From assembly GCA_031769625.1 (NCBI GenBank), contig JAUIMM010000213.1, positions 5,413,501-5,477,500 on the forward strand: DNA of 64,000 nt. The letters run 5' to 3'. Source of the DNA: Taudactylus pleione (lineage: Eukaryota; Chordata; Amphibia; Anura; Myobatrachidae). This document shows, one piece after another, positions 1 to 10,146 of the stretch. Both the position numbers and the translations under genes were made by a program. How positions within the stretch are numbered: the first letter of the stretch is position 1; every line of letters starts with the position of its first letter. The notes under the pieces are model-generated. The model did not search any database. It saw nothing but the letters and a program-made list of their open reading frames with translations, and was not told the origin of the DNA.

Positions 1-592
1 GCCCTTCCTGGGTTACAGCTCCACATCCTGAGGAAGGACAATCAGTCCGAAACGCGTAGATGGTGGAGTAAGCAGCAGGAATTGGACAACAGGTGTTATT
101 ATACCATCTCTTTTTGGATATTTCTCTAAATGGTTTTTTCTTCCACATGTCATCCTGTTGGATTACCTTCTCTGATTATGCCCGTGTCATCCGAAAGGTT
201 TTAAAACCATATTGTGAATATCCTATTGCCACCTATAGTTCCAATACTGCTATATGTGCTTTTTTTTGTGATGTGACTATTTTTTACTTTTTATGGTTCC
301 GATTTGGAATAAAGAATTGTTTTAAGAAAATAGATAAATTTTTTCATCAATTGGATATATAAGGGGCGTCGTAACAAGAAACCTTTATACGTATGAACCA
401 AGGTGGATTTATGGTAAGTGTCTGTTGATAGACCCCTAAGAAGTGTGATGTGTTGAAAGAAAAAGGAGGTGTTAAAGAAACCTTTCAGTGAACGGTATTA
501 GAGTGCCAGTGGTGAGTTCTATCCAGAATACGGTTCCGTGTCTTGAAATGAAACAGTGGTGAAGACATTCTGTGAGACGAAGATGGATACCT
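1..592 (+). repeat. Left pLTR of the Penelope-like element
   Basis: Matches 4931-5522 over 592 bases with 11 substitutions counted by eye, about 98% identity. The match stops right after the shared GATGGATACCT, where the left copy enters the internal region and the right copy enters flanking DNA. Its first 70 bases hold a hammerhead ribozyme fold. The repeat also spans a short open frame at 93-362 that recurs in the right copy; I see no coding signal in it. Confidence 0.9.
19..68 (+). ncRNA. Hammerhead ribozyme-like motif, left pLTR
   Basis: All hammerhead parts occur in order. Helix I pairs CTCCACATC (19-27) with GATGGTGGAG (59-68), with one bulged G. Core box CTGAGGA (CUGANGA, N=G) is at 28-34. 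Helix II pairs GGAC (36-39) with GTCC (45-48) around an AATCA loop. GAAA is at 49-52. A very short helix III follows, and the cleavage triplet GTA is at 56-58, so cleavage is predicted after A58. This is the open-helix-I, minimal-helix-III topology known from PLEs. Odd point: A35 sits between the core box and helix II, where a G-C pair is usual, so activity is uncertain. Confidence 0.72.
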
Positions 593-724
593 TGTAGACC
601 TCTCCATACAGACTGCGCTAGTGACACTATCTTGTTGTTTTGAAATTGTATATTTAGGTTTTGGGTATACCTTAGATAGGACACAGCAGCGGTCTGTGGT
701 CGCGAGTTACTTCTTTTTTGTTCT

Positions 725-1306
725 TTGGAATATTGTACATCTTTTACCCTACTAAGTTGTGACTTGCAGCCAATAGATATGTTTAACCACAGACATACTC
801 GTAAAGATTATATTAATAGTGTATTTAGTGATGATCAAATGAATGATGTAGCAGATGAGAATGTGCAGAGTGCTATGTCTAAATTAGAAAAATTATTAAT
901 TAGAGAGGGAAAAATATGGTGGGAGATTACCTCATTAGAGCAATATTGTAGTGACCAACTAATTCCTAGAGGTTTGCGCATTGATAAGGTACCAACATTT
1001 CAAAATGAGTCCAAAGAATTTAGAGAAGAATGGTTTAACATATTAGACTCATGTTCATACTCGTTGATGAGGTTGATTATTAAGGAAAAAACACGTGAAC
1101 TTAAACAAATAGAGGAGGAAGTGGAAATATACAAAGGATTAATTAAACCATATTCTGCCTCAGAGGATTACAAAGTTTTAGAAGAGAGTGTCATCAGAAA
1201 GATTGATAGAAATGAGAGAGACATCAGAATTAAAAAACAAAAAAAATATTTTAGGGACAAACAGGATTTTAAATTTGGCAGACAGCATGCCATCACAAGA
1301 AAATAA
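725..1306 (+). pseudogene. PLE polyprotein, N-terminal domain fragment
   Basis: A 193-codon open frame whose charged, helical N-terminal region contains WWEITSLEQY and, shortly after, IPRGLRI. I recognise this pattern from the N-terminal region of vertebrate PLE proteins upstream of the RT. It is rich in Lys and Glu in its second half, suggesting coiled coil. The frame ends just before an oligo-T run (about 1308-1316) and the next coding piece lies downstream, so a frame break is inferred here. It could instead be a separate first ORF, but no clear start context or spacer supports that. Confidence 0.6.
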
Positions 1307-1360
1307 TTTTTTTTTTTAGAAATAAGGAGTAATGAAACACCGCAAAGGACTCAAGATTGG

Positions 1361-1998
1361 ATGACAGAAACATTAAATCGCACAGAGGATAGAGGATTCA
1401 CGAGGAAGAGTGAGAACGTTAGGGATGTAAGAAAGAATTCGGGGACAAACTATACCAACAGGCAGACCAGAAAAATGTACGAGGATAGATGGAAGGTAGA
1501 AAGAGATGGATTAGAGGATGATTATGTTAGAAGGAGGCATCAATGGAAGAGGGATTACCAATAGGGGGAACCCGCATTTCGGGATGAATACAAACTTAAT
1601 AGGAGGGATAGATATAATGAAAATAGATTTGCTCCCTTAAGGTATGAGGAAAAATTTTTAGGAAGAGATCGTCATTACAATTTAAACACGTGAAGAGAAA
1701 AAAGAGGGGAAAAAGGGGCAGTGGGATGACCCACCGCCTCAATAAAATAAGAAGAAGGAGAAAGAAAAGAGGAATTGTTAATAATTATGTATCTGTGGAT
1801 TCTGACCCTAATAAGGTAGAGAAGGGAGTAACACCAGGGATTACTACCAAAACGGCAATCTACAATTTAAGCAATCATGTTCTTTCTGATGAGGAAAAAA
1901 AAGTCCTTGAGAGAGGATTAAAATTCGCACCTTCAAGTAGAGCAGATGAATTTGAGATCTTCATTGATATTAGAAGAATTGCCATGCTCCATATTTAA
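1361..1998 (+). pseudogene. PLE polyprotein, linker fragments before the RT
   Basis: Two short open pieces (1361-1564 and 1690-1998) of very basic, Arg/Lys-rich sequence. The second ends in LKFAPSSRADEFEIFID, which resembles the segment just N-terminal to the RT in PLE proteins. The sequence then continues in another frame from about 1980, so an indel separates this piece from the RT frame. Between 1564 and 1690 the frame is also broken. No function is assigned beyond being part of the element's protein. Confidence 0.55.
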
Positions 1999-2971
1999 AA
2001 AGAAATCCACCTTTTTTCCACAGCACAAAAAGGGGTGTTTTGTGGAGACCTTTGAAAGATTGGTGAGAGAAGATCTAGAAAGGACCCGGTTCAAACCAGT
2101 AAGAAATAATAATTTGACTAAGGCAGAAAGGGAAGCTATACAACATCTTAGGAAGAATGACAATATCATCATTAAGCCAGCGGATAAAGGGGGGGGGGTG
2201 GTCATCATGAATACTGAAGATTACAATTCAGAGATTATCAAACAACTGTGTGATGATACCAATTATAAAAAATTATGGGGGAATCCCAGTGCAGGGATTA
2301 CTAAAAAATTAGAGACTTTCCTTGTATTATATACAGGCAAAGGGGTTATTAATGAAAATGAGAAATCATATATTAAAATTGAAAAACCATCTGTCCCCGT
2401 AATCTATGGCCTCCCGAAAATCCATAAGACCTTAAATAACCCCCCATGTAGACGTATAGTAGCTGGCACAAATTCTGTATTATCTAACCTTTCAAAGTTT
2501 TTAGATTTTATACTCCAACCACTGGTTAAGAAGACCCCGGTGTATCTTAAGGATACCATAGCTACTATTCATAAGCTTGAGGAGATTGTGTGGAGAGATG
2601 ACTATTGGCTCGTTACCGCCGACGTTACATCTCTCTACACAATTATAGAGCATCGATTTGGATTGGAGGCTGTGAGATTCTTTTTAGATAGAGAGTCTTT
2701 CACAGAATCCTATAAAAACTTTGTGCTGGAGGGAATAGAATTGGTTCTGAAGAACAACTTTTTTTGGTTTATGGAATCGTTTTATTTACAGATGTCAGGC
2801 ACGGCGATGGGCACTGGACTGGCACCTAGTTATGCTAATTTATTCATGGCCCTCTGGGAGCATAGATCAGTGTGGAGTGGCCATGAGTTTGGTGCCAGTC
2901 TAGTGTCCTGGATGCGCTATATTGATGATGTCTGTTTTGTTTGGAAGGGTAACAAGGAGTCTTTGGAATGA
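1946..2971 (+). pseudogene. PLE reverse transcriptase core (fingers and palm)
   Basis: A 341-codon frame carrying RT motifs in order: IIIKPADKGGGVVI (around 2167-2208), YGLPKIHK (around 2405-2428), the A-motif Asp in ADVTSLYT (Asp codon at 2621), a GTAMGTGLAPSYANLF segment, and the catalytic YIDD (2918-2929). LPKIHK and a tyrosine-type YxDD are typical of PLE RTs, which resemble telomerase more than LTR-element RT. The frame ends at an in-frame TGA (2969-2971). The next codons continue the same protein in the same frame, so this is one nonsense mutation, not a true end. The first Met shown lies in a shadow of the neighbouring frame; the real junction is near 1980. Confidence 0.88.
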
Positions 2972-3370
2972 TTCTGTGCCTATTTGAATGAAAATGTATA
3001 TAACATCAATCTCAGTTTTTGTATTAGTGATGTAGAGGTGAATTTCCTAGACCTCACTATATATATAGAAGGGAATACATTGAAAACCAAGAGTTTTAAT
3101 AAACCGACTGATTGTAACTCATTCATCGACTTCACCAGCAACCACCATGCTAACTGGCTAAGGAGTATACCCTACAGCCAGTTTCAATGTATTAACCGTA
3201 ATTGTACAGACAAAAAGGTATTTGATGTGCAGGCAATCGATTTGAGTCATCAATTCATACAGAAGGGATATGGAAAGGAGCTAGTGACCAAAGCTATGAC
3301 TCAGGCCAGTGATCTCGAGAGGGGGCATATTCTTAACAATGATGGAACTACAAAAAAAATGGGAGGATAG
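2972..3370 (+). pseudogene. PLE reverse transcriptase, C-terminal part
   Basis: Continues directly in frame after the TGA at 2969-2971 with an Asn/Ile-rich stretch, then VNFLDLTIYIEG and KPTDCNSFIDF. The last two segments are typical of the post-palm region of PLE RTs. The frame is lost at an oligo-A run near 3350-3358, and the protein resumes one frame over, so the stop at 3368-3370 is secondary to an indel. This region should form the RT thumb and the link to the nuclease. Confidence 0.8.
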
Positions 3371-4043
3371 GGGAATACCATTCATCTCTAAATATCATAG
3401 CCAATATAAACAAGTTGAAACTATCATAGCTAAACATTGGGATATCTTACTTAGAGATCCTGTATTAAAGGGATACATTAAAGAACGACCGATGTTTATT
3501 TATCGGAAAGCTAACAACATCCAGAATGCTATTGTTAAAAGTGTAACATCAAAACCCAGGGACCTAACAATGAATAAATCAAAAGGTTTTTATAGATGCG
3601 GAGAGTGCATTATGTGTAGATTATGTAAAAGTGAAGTGTCTCATATAAAGGAATACAAATCTACTCAAACTAATCATAGTTATAAGATCGATGATTTTAT
3701 AACCTGTCATAGCAGATATTGTGTGTATTTGCTGGAATGCACATGTGGTTCACAATATGTGGGCAGGACCACCTGTATGTTAAAAATTAGACTGGCAGAA
3801 CACGCCAGGAACATTAAAAAAGGATTGAGTACACATAATGTTTCCTTACATTTTCAGCAGAAACATCAGTGCAATATCACAGAACTTAGATCCTTCTGTG
3901 GTATTAAGGTTATCCATCCTAATTGGAGGAAAAATAATATGGAAGAACGTCTTGCACAAATGGAAATGAAAAAAATCTATATGTTAAAAACACTAGCCCC
4001 GAGAGGACTTAATATAGATTTCGAGACAAAATGGTTTCTGTAA
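3309..4043 (+). pseudogene. PLE linker plus GIY-YIG endonuclease domain
   Basis: The biologically relevant part starts near 3355 and runs to a stop at 4041-4043. A cysteine cluster C-x2-C-x2-C-x2-C (CGECIMCRLC, 3597-3626) precedes the nuclease, as in other PLEs. The nuclease shows YCVYLLEC and, 11 codons on, YVGRTT (the GIY and YIG strands, about 3717-3770), then the catalytic-type Arg in LKIRLAEHARNI and later His residues. A GIY-YIG nuclease nicks target DNA to prime reverse transcription. This piece is open for over 220 codons, better preserved than the front of the element. Confidence 0.88.
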
Positions 4044-4372
4044 GAACGTAGAAGCCGTGTACACATATATATATTTTTTATTGTTATATGGTTGTTATGG
4101 GTTATGTTTATTCTCTAATGGTGTTTACTTTCCCCTTTTTACATGTACAACGGAGGATATTTTATTTGGTACTATGGAAAAGTACTAATTCAGAATGTTT
4201 GGAATATATACTGCCCCATGGTGATGCGATGTTAAGGATCTGGCTGCATATCTCCAGAACTCTATATATCAACCTACGAATGGAGTGGACCTTCGTGGTA
4301 TTTCACATATGTGCATATAACTATTGTGGAACTAAATAAGCGAGCCCATGGGGAGGAATTCCTTTGAAACCA

Positions 4373-4617
4373 ACTTCCGGGTTTGCGGGTCAGATTCCAG
4401 ATGTGGACGTGAGACGCATCGTATAGAGATTTCCGGAAGTATGCGTGACCGCTTCTAATCACATGGTTTATGTATTAGAGGGGGCAGATGGAGCGCCTGA
4501 TCGTTTTCACTTCCGGGTGTGGTAGTCGACTACTCCGGAAGTATTGGCTCATATATATGGGCTTTAGGACTTATGGGGGAAGTATTACGGAGGGGTATTA
4601 CCTTATAAGGACTTCCG
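4373..4617 (+). promoter_or_regulatory. Cluster of ETS/GABP-type octamers in the PLE 3' region
   Basis: The octamer CCGGAAGT or its reverse complement ACTTCCGG occurs exactly at 4373-4380, 4433-4440, 4509-4516 and 4535-4542, with a seventh-base match (ACTTCCG) at 4611-4617. CCGGAAGT is the classical ETS-family (GABPA/ELK) core, common in TATA-less promoters. By chance one would expect about one such octamer per 32 kb counting both strands. The cluster lies between the end of the coding region and the right pLTR. Its role is inferred; it may drive the next pLTR unit or simply be a repeat. Confidence 0.4.
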
Positions 4618-4930
4618 CTGTGCAGACTGGAAGAAGCGGTGTGGCAATAAGCAGGAGCCACAGTCTTTTTCCTATGGTGGGTGGTGGATTACATTCCAGG
4701 ATTTTGTTGACGCTGAATTGATGCATATTATCCTTTTTTTATATCCTTTTTTATGTTATTTTGGATACTCTATGGGAGATTATCATGTCTATGAATTTTG
4801 AAGTAAGGTTATATCCTGTAAGGGACTTCAGATGGTAATAGGAGGTTTCACAATGTGGTCTATTGAGGGTTTTTTGCGATTTTTAGTATAATTGGTTAAT
4901 TGTCTTTTAATTTAGAGGGGGGTATATTAA

Positions 4931-5522
4931 GCCCTTCCTGGGTTACAGCTCCACATCCTGAGGAAGGACAATCAGTCCGAAACGCGTAGATGGTGGAGTA
5001 AGCAGCAGGAATTGGACAACAGGCGGTACTATACCATCTCTTTTTGGATATTTCTCTAAATGGTTTTTTCTTCCACGTGTCATCCAGTTGGATTACCTTC
5101 TCTGATTATGCCCGTGTCATCAGAAAGGTTTTAAAACCATATTGTGAATATCCTATTGCCACTTATAGTTCCAATACTGCTATATGTGCTTTTTTTTGTA
5201 ATGTGACTATTTTTTACTTTTTATGGTTCCGATTTGGAATAAAGAATTGTTTTAAGAAAATAGATACATTTTTTCATCAATTGGATATATAAGGGGAGTC
5301 GTAACAAGAAACCTTTATACGTATGAACCAAGGTGGATTTATGGTGAGTGTCTGTTGATAGACCCCTAAGAAGTGTGATGTGTTGAAAGAAAAAGGAGGT
5401 GTTAAAGAAACCTTTCAGTGAACGGTATTAGAGTGCCAGTGGTGAGTTCTATCCAGAATACGGTTCCGTGTCTTGAAATGAAACAGTGGTGAAGACATTC
5501 TGTGAGACGAAGATGGATACCT
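4931..5522 (+). repeat. Right pLTR of the Penelope-like element
   Basis: Second copy of the 592-bp repeat, about 98% identical to 1-592. It is preceded by an A/T-rich tail ending GGTATATTAA and followed from 5523 by unrelated sequence. The low divergence suggests a recent insertion if the two pLTRs were identical at insertion. Confidence 0.9.
4949..4998 (+). ncRNA. Hammerhead ribozyme-like motif, right pLTR
   Basis: Base-for-base copy of the motif at 19-68: helix I 4949-4957 with 4989-4998, CTGAGGA at 4958-4964, helix II 4966-4969 with 4975-4978, GAAA at 4979-4982, predicted cleavage after A4988. It has the same extra A before helix II. Two ribozymes about 4.93 kb apart would release a unit-length RNA. 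Confidence 0.72.
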
Positions 5523-7645
5523 ATTATACTTCTAACAAGCACTCACTGCCAGGTTACTTATTTGACAATTCTCCAGTTGGTTGGCAAGGTGCGGCAAGCT
5601 CCTTCAGCAGACACCACAGAGGATCTCCACTCCTGTCCAAAGGGTGACTTGTGGTACAGCAAATTCCCTTCTGGGTATTCTATGGAGGGTCTTTCAATCT
5701 CTCAGCTCTGGGTTAGCGGCTTAAAGTGATTCCACACTGAGCTACTCTGACTCTGCCTCCAATATCTGCTTGTCTATATGCTCGCTGTGAAGCGCATGTG
5801 TCCTAGTCACACTGCGCCTGCATCCTGATGGTCACTGCTGGGGGACGCAGAACGAATTTGGATTCAGAGAGAGGCTATTTCAGTGGGAGTTTCTGAGTGG
5901 TAACAGGGGTGTGGCTAGCTAGATGTGGCTGTGTCACGGTCAGTGACCGCGTCTTTTTCCGCAGTTGCACCGATTTTGGCAGCCCTGTTTAGACGGGCAT
6001 TCTGCACCTCCATAGGGCTGGAGCAATGTCCGATGGTGCATCCAATAATGCGTCTTTGTATGCACAGTGACAGATTAGCACTGCAGGTGGTGGGCGTCTG
6101 TGTACAAATCCCATCGGCTGCGGTATTAGCATAAAGGTGTAGTCACGTTTAGTAAAAAGATGTAGTCACGCATGCATCATTGTCCACCTCTGAATCAGAC
6201 CCTATATATATATGTCTCTTCAGGTTGGCAACAGACCTTCAGGTGGTAAAGGTGTGAAGAGCTATATGTATTTAAAACTCTACAGTGTTAAACTTTAACT
6301 TATATTACATTGTTTAAACCCATATTTCCACAATGCAAAGAACAGTTATTATGGGCAGAGGCTTCAAAAGAACCTTTGAACACATAACAAAGCAGTCTCA
6401 CCAATACATTCTTTTACTGTGATTCACTAAACCAAAAAGGAAAAGCGTATTAACACGAAAGAAATACATGATCAGACTATAGGGACAGTGTCGGACTGGG
6501 GCTTGAAGTGCCCACCGTGGGAATGCACTCACAGGGGCCCACTAAGGGTCCTGGTCAGCTGCTACTAGGGGTGTGGTTCCGACCAGTGAGGAGTGGGCAG
6601 CCATTATAGGAACGTGATAGTATTTAATTTAAAAAATGAACCTTTCAAATAAGGCCAGTTTTACATATATCATTGATCCCCATCATGCTAGCAGGACATA
6701 GCATCATCTTTATCACAGAATCCCCATGTATGGCCCTTATAAAGACTAGAGGGCTTCCCATTGTGGCTCTCAAAGTGTATCAGGTTGTGTATCACTGCCC
6801 TAATGGATGGTCCTGCGATAAACCAGGCAAATACAGTATACCGTACTAGTGTTTTCTCCTGGCTTCACCCTGACATATACTGTATACTATTGTACTCTAT
6901 CCATACACCTGGTGCATATGCGGTTAAAGAGATGGACGCAGTGTGAGATACGCCCAGCTCTGCAAACTGGAAAAAAAATACATCTTTCCTTCTGGAGCAT
7001 TGTATGCTGTGTATTTGGTGCATATTGTGTCCAACTTAACATTGACCCTCAGTATTTTATGGTCAGAGCAGCAATCAATGCGTAAGCAATGCCGACGTTC
7101 ACATAGTTGAGCGATTTCTTGCAACTGTACATGCGTAAACATTTCTATGCTCATGCGTTACACAGAGTGTACACACAAAGAAGCTGTTGCGATTGAGATG
7201 GACGGACATAGGAGGACACGGTCAGACCGAGAAACTGAACCTGTCATAGTTCTGGTGCAAGTTTCTAAGGTGCGACTGATGGTGGCGTCCAAGGAAGCAC
7301 CAATCATTGTTACTGCCTGCACGCATGCTGAAAGTGGGCATCTCAGTCATTTCACATTCAGCCGCATGGACTTACAGCAGGGAATGAGTATGTAGCGGCA
7401 TTTGCATATACTCGGAGTATGTAGCGGCATTTGCTGCTGAGTGCGCTTCTACATTCACTTCTGAATCAGACCCTCTGTCTGATTCTCAATGAGATGTCTT
7501 TTTTCCCCCACTTAAAAACAAATTAGAAAGTTTTAGTTTACACAAGCATGTTTTCCAACATCATGTGTACATATTGCAGCTTTCATAGAAGGATAATGTC
7601 TTGGAAATGTGGAGACCAAGGGTTAGGGACACATGAACAGAGAAC
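5523..7645. other. Gene-free decayed repeat sequence
   Basis: No supportable gene. Two sites resemble right ends of the PIF-like MITE family (CTCTGAATCAGACCCT-like, near 6190-6205 and 7460-7475), suggesting degraded MITEs at about 5780-6205 and 7030-7475. Both carry GC-rich words typical of that family, such as GTGGTAACAGGGG. A fragment near 6488-6600 (starting CAGTGTCGGACTGGGGC) resembles a dispersed hAT-type end. Short open frames here look like chance. Confidence 0.5.
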
Positions 7646-7648
7646 TGT

Positions 7649-8198
7649 GGGCCTGATTCAGAGTCGGCCGCTCTGACCAGAGCGCTCGCTCTGAATCAGG
7701 GCCCTCCTACATGAAAATGGAGCGGCCTCATGGATGCTCGCATAGCTGTGGGTTACCACCCACAGCTATAGCGAGAGTCCATGATGATGGTCGCGATGGT
7801 CAAGACCATCGCGACCATCGGGCTTGCGACGGAGACCCTGCGGTAGGGTCTCGCTGCCGCAAGCCCTGGAGTAATTTTGGCTCTATCAGAGCCAAAATCA
7901 CTCCCACTGACATCACTAGTGATGTCAGTGGGGCCGGCTTCAGACAGTAGGTGTTCCCATGGGAACGCCTCCATCTGGCAACCACGCCCCCGGCACGCCC
8001 ACCAAAGGGGGCATGCTGTCACTCAACATCGACAGCACGCCCCCTTTGGTGCGAGACCCGGAGCGACGAAGAGCCTGTCGCTCGCCGGTTCTCGCGCATG
8101 CGCATGACAGAGCTCCCTCCATCATGCGCATGCGCAGTAGGGCAACATCGACCCGCTTGCGAGCGCCCTGCGCTCGCGAGCGGGTCTGTATTACCCCC
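7649..8198. repeat. PIF/Harbinger-like MITE made of serial hairpins, copy A
   Basis: Flanked by the 3-bp target duplication TGT (7646-7648 and 8199-8201). The left end is GGGCCTGATTCAGAG; the right end is a diverged inverted match. Inside is a row of short near-perfect palindromes, including a 13+13 palindrome centred on ACTAGT (CACTGACATCACTAGTGATG), TTCCCATGGGAA, and the paired GCGCATGCGC blocks. The same hairpins recur in copies at 35250, 58458 and 63461; the last two are in the opposite orientation. It has no coding capacity. Three-bp duplications point to PIF/Harbinger mobilisation. Confidence 0.78.
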
Positions 8199-8205
8199 TG
8201 TATTT

Positions 8206-9526
8206 GTATACAGTGATTTTCAACCTTTTTCAACTCGCGGCACACAGAACAAGATTTTAGCATTGCTAAGGCACACCATCAGTCCTCCATGGTAATAAAA
8301 TACACACACTTTGTCCCCCACGGGAAAAAACACATTGGCCCCCACAGAAAAAAAAGTAGTTGGCCCCCACAGAAAAACAAACACATTAATTATTGTCCCA
8401 GCCCCCACAAAATACTTACCTGACTTGTCGGTAGCAGAGAAGAGAGGAGCTACCAGTCCATCCCTGAACTGAGATAGGGGTCAGGGACTAGGAGGAAGCA
8501 GGGATACTTGAACTGGAAGAGAGAGGAACAGCAGGCTGGGAGTAGGAGGACTGCGAGCAGGAGTACTGGGTCTAAGTGGGAGAAGAACAGCAGACTGGGA
8601 GATGGGGTGCTGGGGCTGGAAAGGGGAGGAACAGCAGACTGGGGTGCTGGGAGGGGAAGGGACAGCAGACTGGAAGAAGGGATGCTGCAACTGGGAACAG
8701 GTGCTGGGTAGGCATGGCCATCAGAGAGCTGCTAATTGATAGTCATCATTGAAAGTTCCATCAATGATTACCATCGATGGCACAAAATCATCTATGGTGA
8801 ACCATTGATGGCTTGAATGACTCGATGGCCACTGCTGTTGGGAGGGGCATGGTGGGCCAAATCAGCATTGGGGGCAGGGCTTAGCGTACCATCAGGGGGT
8901 GGGTCTAAGCCCTGTGACGTTGTGAAGAAGAAAAAAACAGTGGGTCCTGGTCTGTCATTGATGGCAGAGAACGTTTGGATCTCTGCCATTGCTGGCAAAA
9001 CCATCGCCCATCGGTGGTTAACCATCGATGGTTCTTAACTATTGATGGTCATCCCTAGTGCTTGGACTGGGAGGGGAAGTGACAGCAGACTAGGAGAGGA
9101 AGGGACAACAGACTGGGAGAATGTGTGCTGGGACTGGAAAAGGGGAGGAACAGCAGACTTGGAACAGGAGTATGAGACTGGGAGCAGGGAGAAGGGACTA
9201 GGAAGGAAAAAAGTGCTGTAACTGGGATCAGGGGTGCTAGGATTGGGGGGGAGGGATAACACACTGGCAGGATATGTGCAAGGACTAGGAGCAAGAGTGC
9301 TGTGGCTGGGAGAGAGGTGAACAGCAAATTTAGAGAAGGGGTGCTGGGAGGGGGAGACACAGCAGCAGACTGGAAGCAACACTACTCACAAGATATCTCT
9401 GTCAGCCGGCAGAGCAGGCACAGCCTCACAATTTGTCACTCACATGAGGCTGCACTGCAGCTGATCCAAACCCTCAAGACGACCCCTTCCAACAGGTACA
9501 AAATGCTCTGCTCCTGAACTTCCCTC
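8206..9526. repeat. hAT-like end with GGAACAGCAGACTGGGAG minisatellite
   Basis: Starts with CAGTGATTTTCAACC (8211-8225), a hAT-type terminus. From about 8480 to 9380 it is an irregular minisatellite of GGAACAGCAGACTGGGAG/GGTGCTGGGA units, interrupted at 8709-9057 by a smaller MITE. No matching right terminus was found. Open frames on both strands (for example about 9035-9382 minus, Ser/Pro-rich) are by-products of the repeat. Confidence 0.5.
8709..9057. repeat. Small hAT-type MITE inside the minisatellite
   Basis: Ends are TAGGCATGGCCATCA and the inverted match TGATGGTCATCCCTA. It is flanked by 8-bp repeats GTGCTGGG (8701-8708) and GTGCTTGG (9058-9065), one mismatch. The interior is rich in CCATCGATGG-type palindromes. 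The 8-bp duplication fits hAT mobilisation. It must have arrived after the surrounding minisatellite existed. Confidence 0.65.
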
Positions 9527-9529
9527 TTA

Positions 9530-10146
9530 TACCCCTTTTCCACCAAAATCCTGGGTCTGACCTGGGATTTGGAACATGGTTCAAAGCCGGGTCAGACCCA
9601 GGATTTGCCTCATTCCCACTGTGGTGCCGACCCAAGAATATGCCGGGTCGGCGCCATTCACACTGTACACGGATGCAGTGCTGGTGCTTGAAGATGATGT
9701 CATCACCAAGCGCTGGAAACTCCTGCTCTACCCTGAATGTCAGACCCGAGCGGATCGGCGATCAGTGGAGAGTGCCCTTCGGCAGTTGGGTGTCCTTTCA
9801 GGAGCCTGTCTGATGTCACAGCTGTCACCGGAGACAAGGGTAGGGAGAGATTACAGCCTCCCCGTATGAAGCGGTGATGGGGTAAAAACCTTAACGGTCC
9901 AGACCATACGGGAAGGCTGTAATCACTCCCTCCTCGGTGACAGCTGTCACAGACAGCTTCTGAATTCAGCCAATCAGCATGCTGTAAACGGGTCCCGAGT
10001 TGGATGACCCGGTTTACCCGTTTACACTGAGCAAGACCCGGGTTTTACTTGTGTAGAACCCTGCTCGGGACTTTTTTCTAGGACCCTTTTCCACTGAGCC
10101 GCGACCCAGGGTTAACCCAGGTTTTTGCGGCAGTGGAAAAGGGGTA
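9530..10146. repeat. Palindromic MITE, ends TACCCCTTTTCCAC
   Basis: Left end TACCCCTTTTCCACC; right end is its inverted match GTGGAAAAGGGGTA; flanked by TTA at 9527-9529 and 10147-10149. The interior is inverted around GGGTCAGACCC-type blocks. The flanks (GACCCCTTCC... near 9481 and ...GGAAGGGGTC near 10220) are also inverted to each other, so this MITE sits inside an older fold-back element of about 9460-10250. Confidence 0.7.

Larger units (their letters stand above)
1..5522 (+). mobile_element. Penelope-like retroelement (Neptune/Poseidon-like), defective
   Basis: A retroelement with two 592-bp direct terminal repeats (1-592 and 4931-5522) and an interrupted coding region between about 725 and 4043. 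The order is N-terminal domain, reverse transcriptase, cysteine-rich motif, GIY-YIG endonuclease. That order with a C-terminal GIY-YIG nuclease is diagnostic of endonuclease-positive PLEs, which prime reverse transcription at a nick made by their own nuclease. The repeats are pseudo-LTRs (pLTRs), and each carries a hammerhead fold, another known PLE trait. The window starts exactly with the repeat, so the left repeat may continue upstream. The coding part has at least one in-frame stop and several frameshifts, so this copy should be inactive. Confidence 0.9.
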
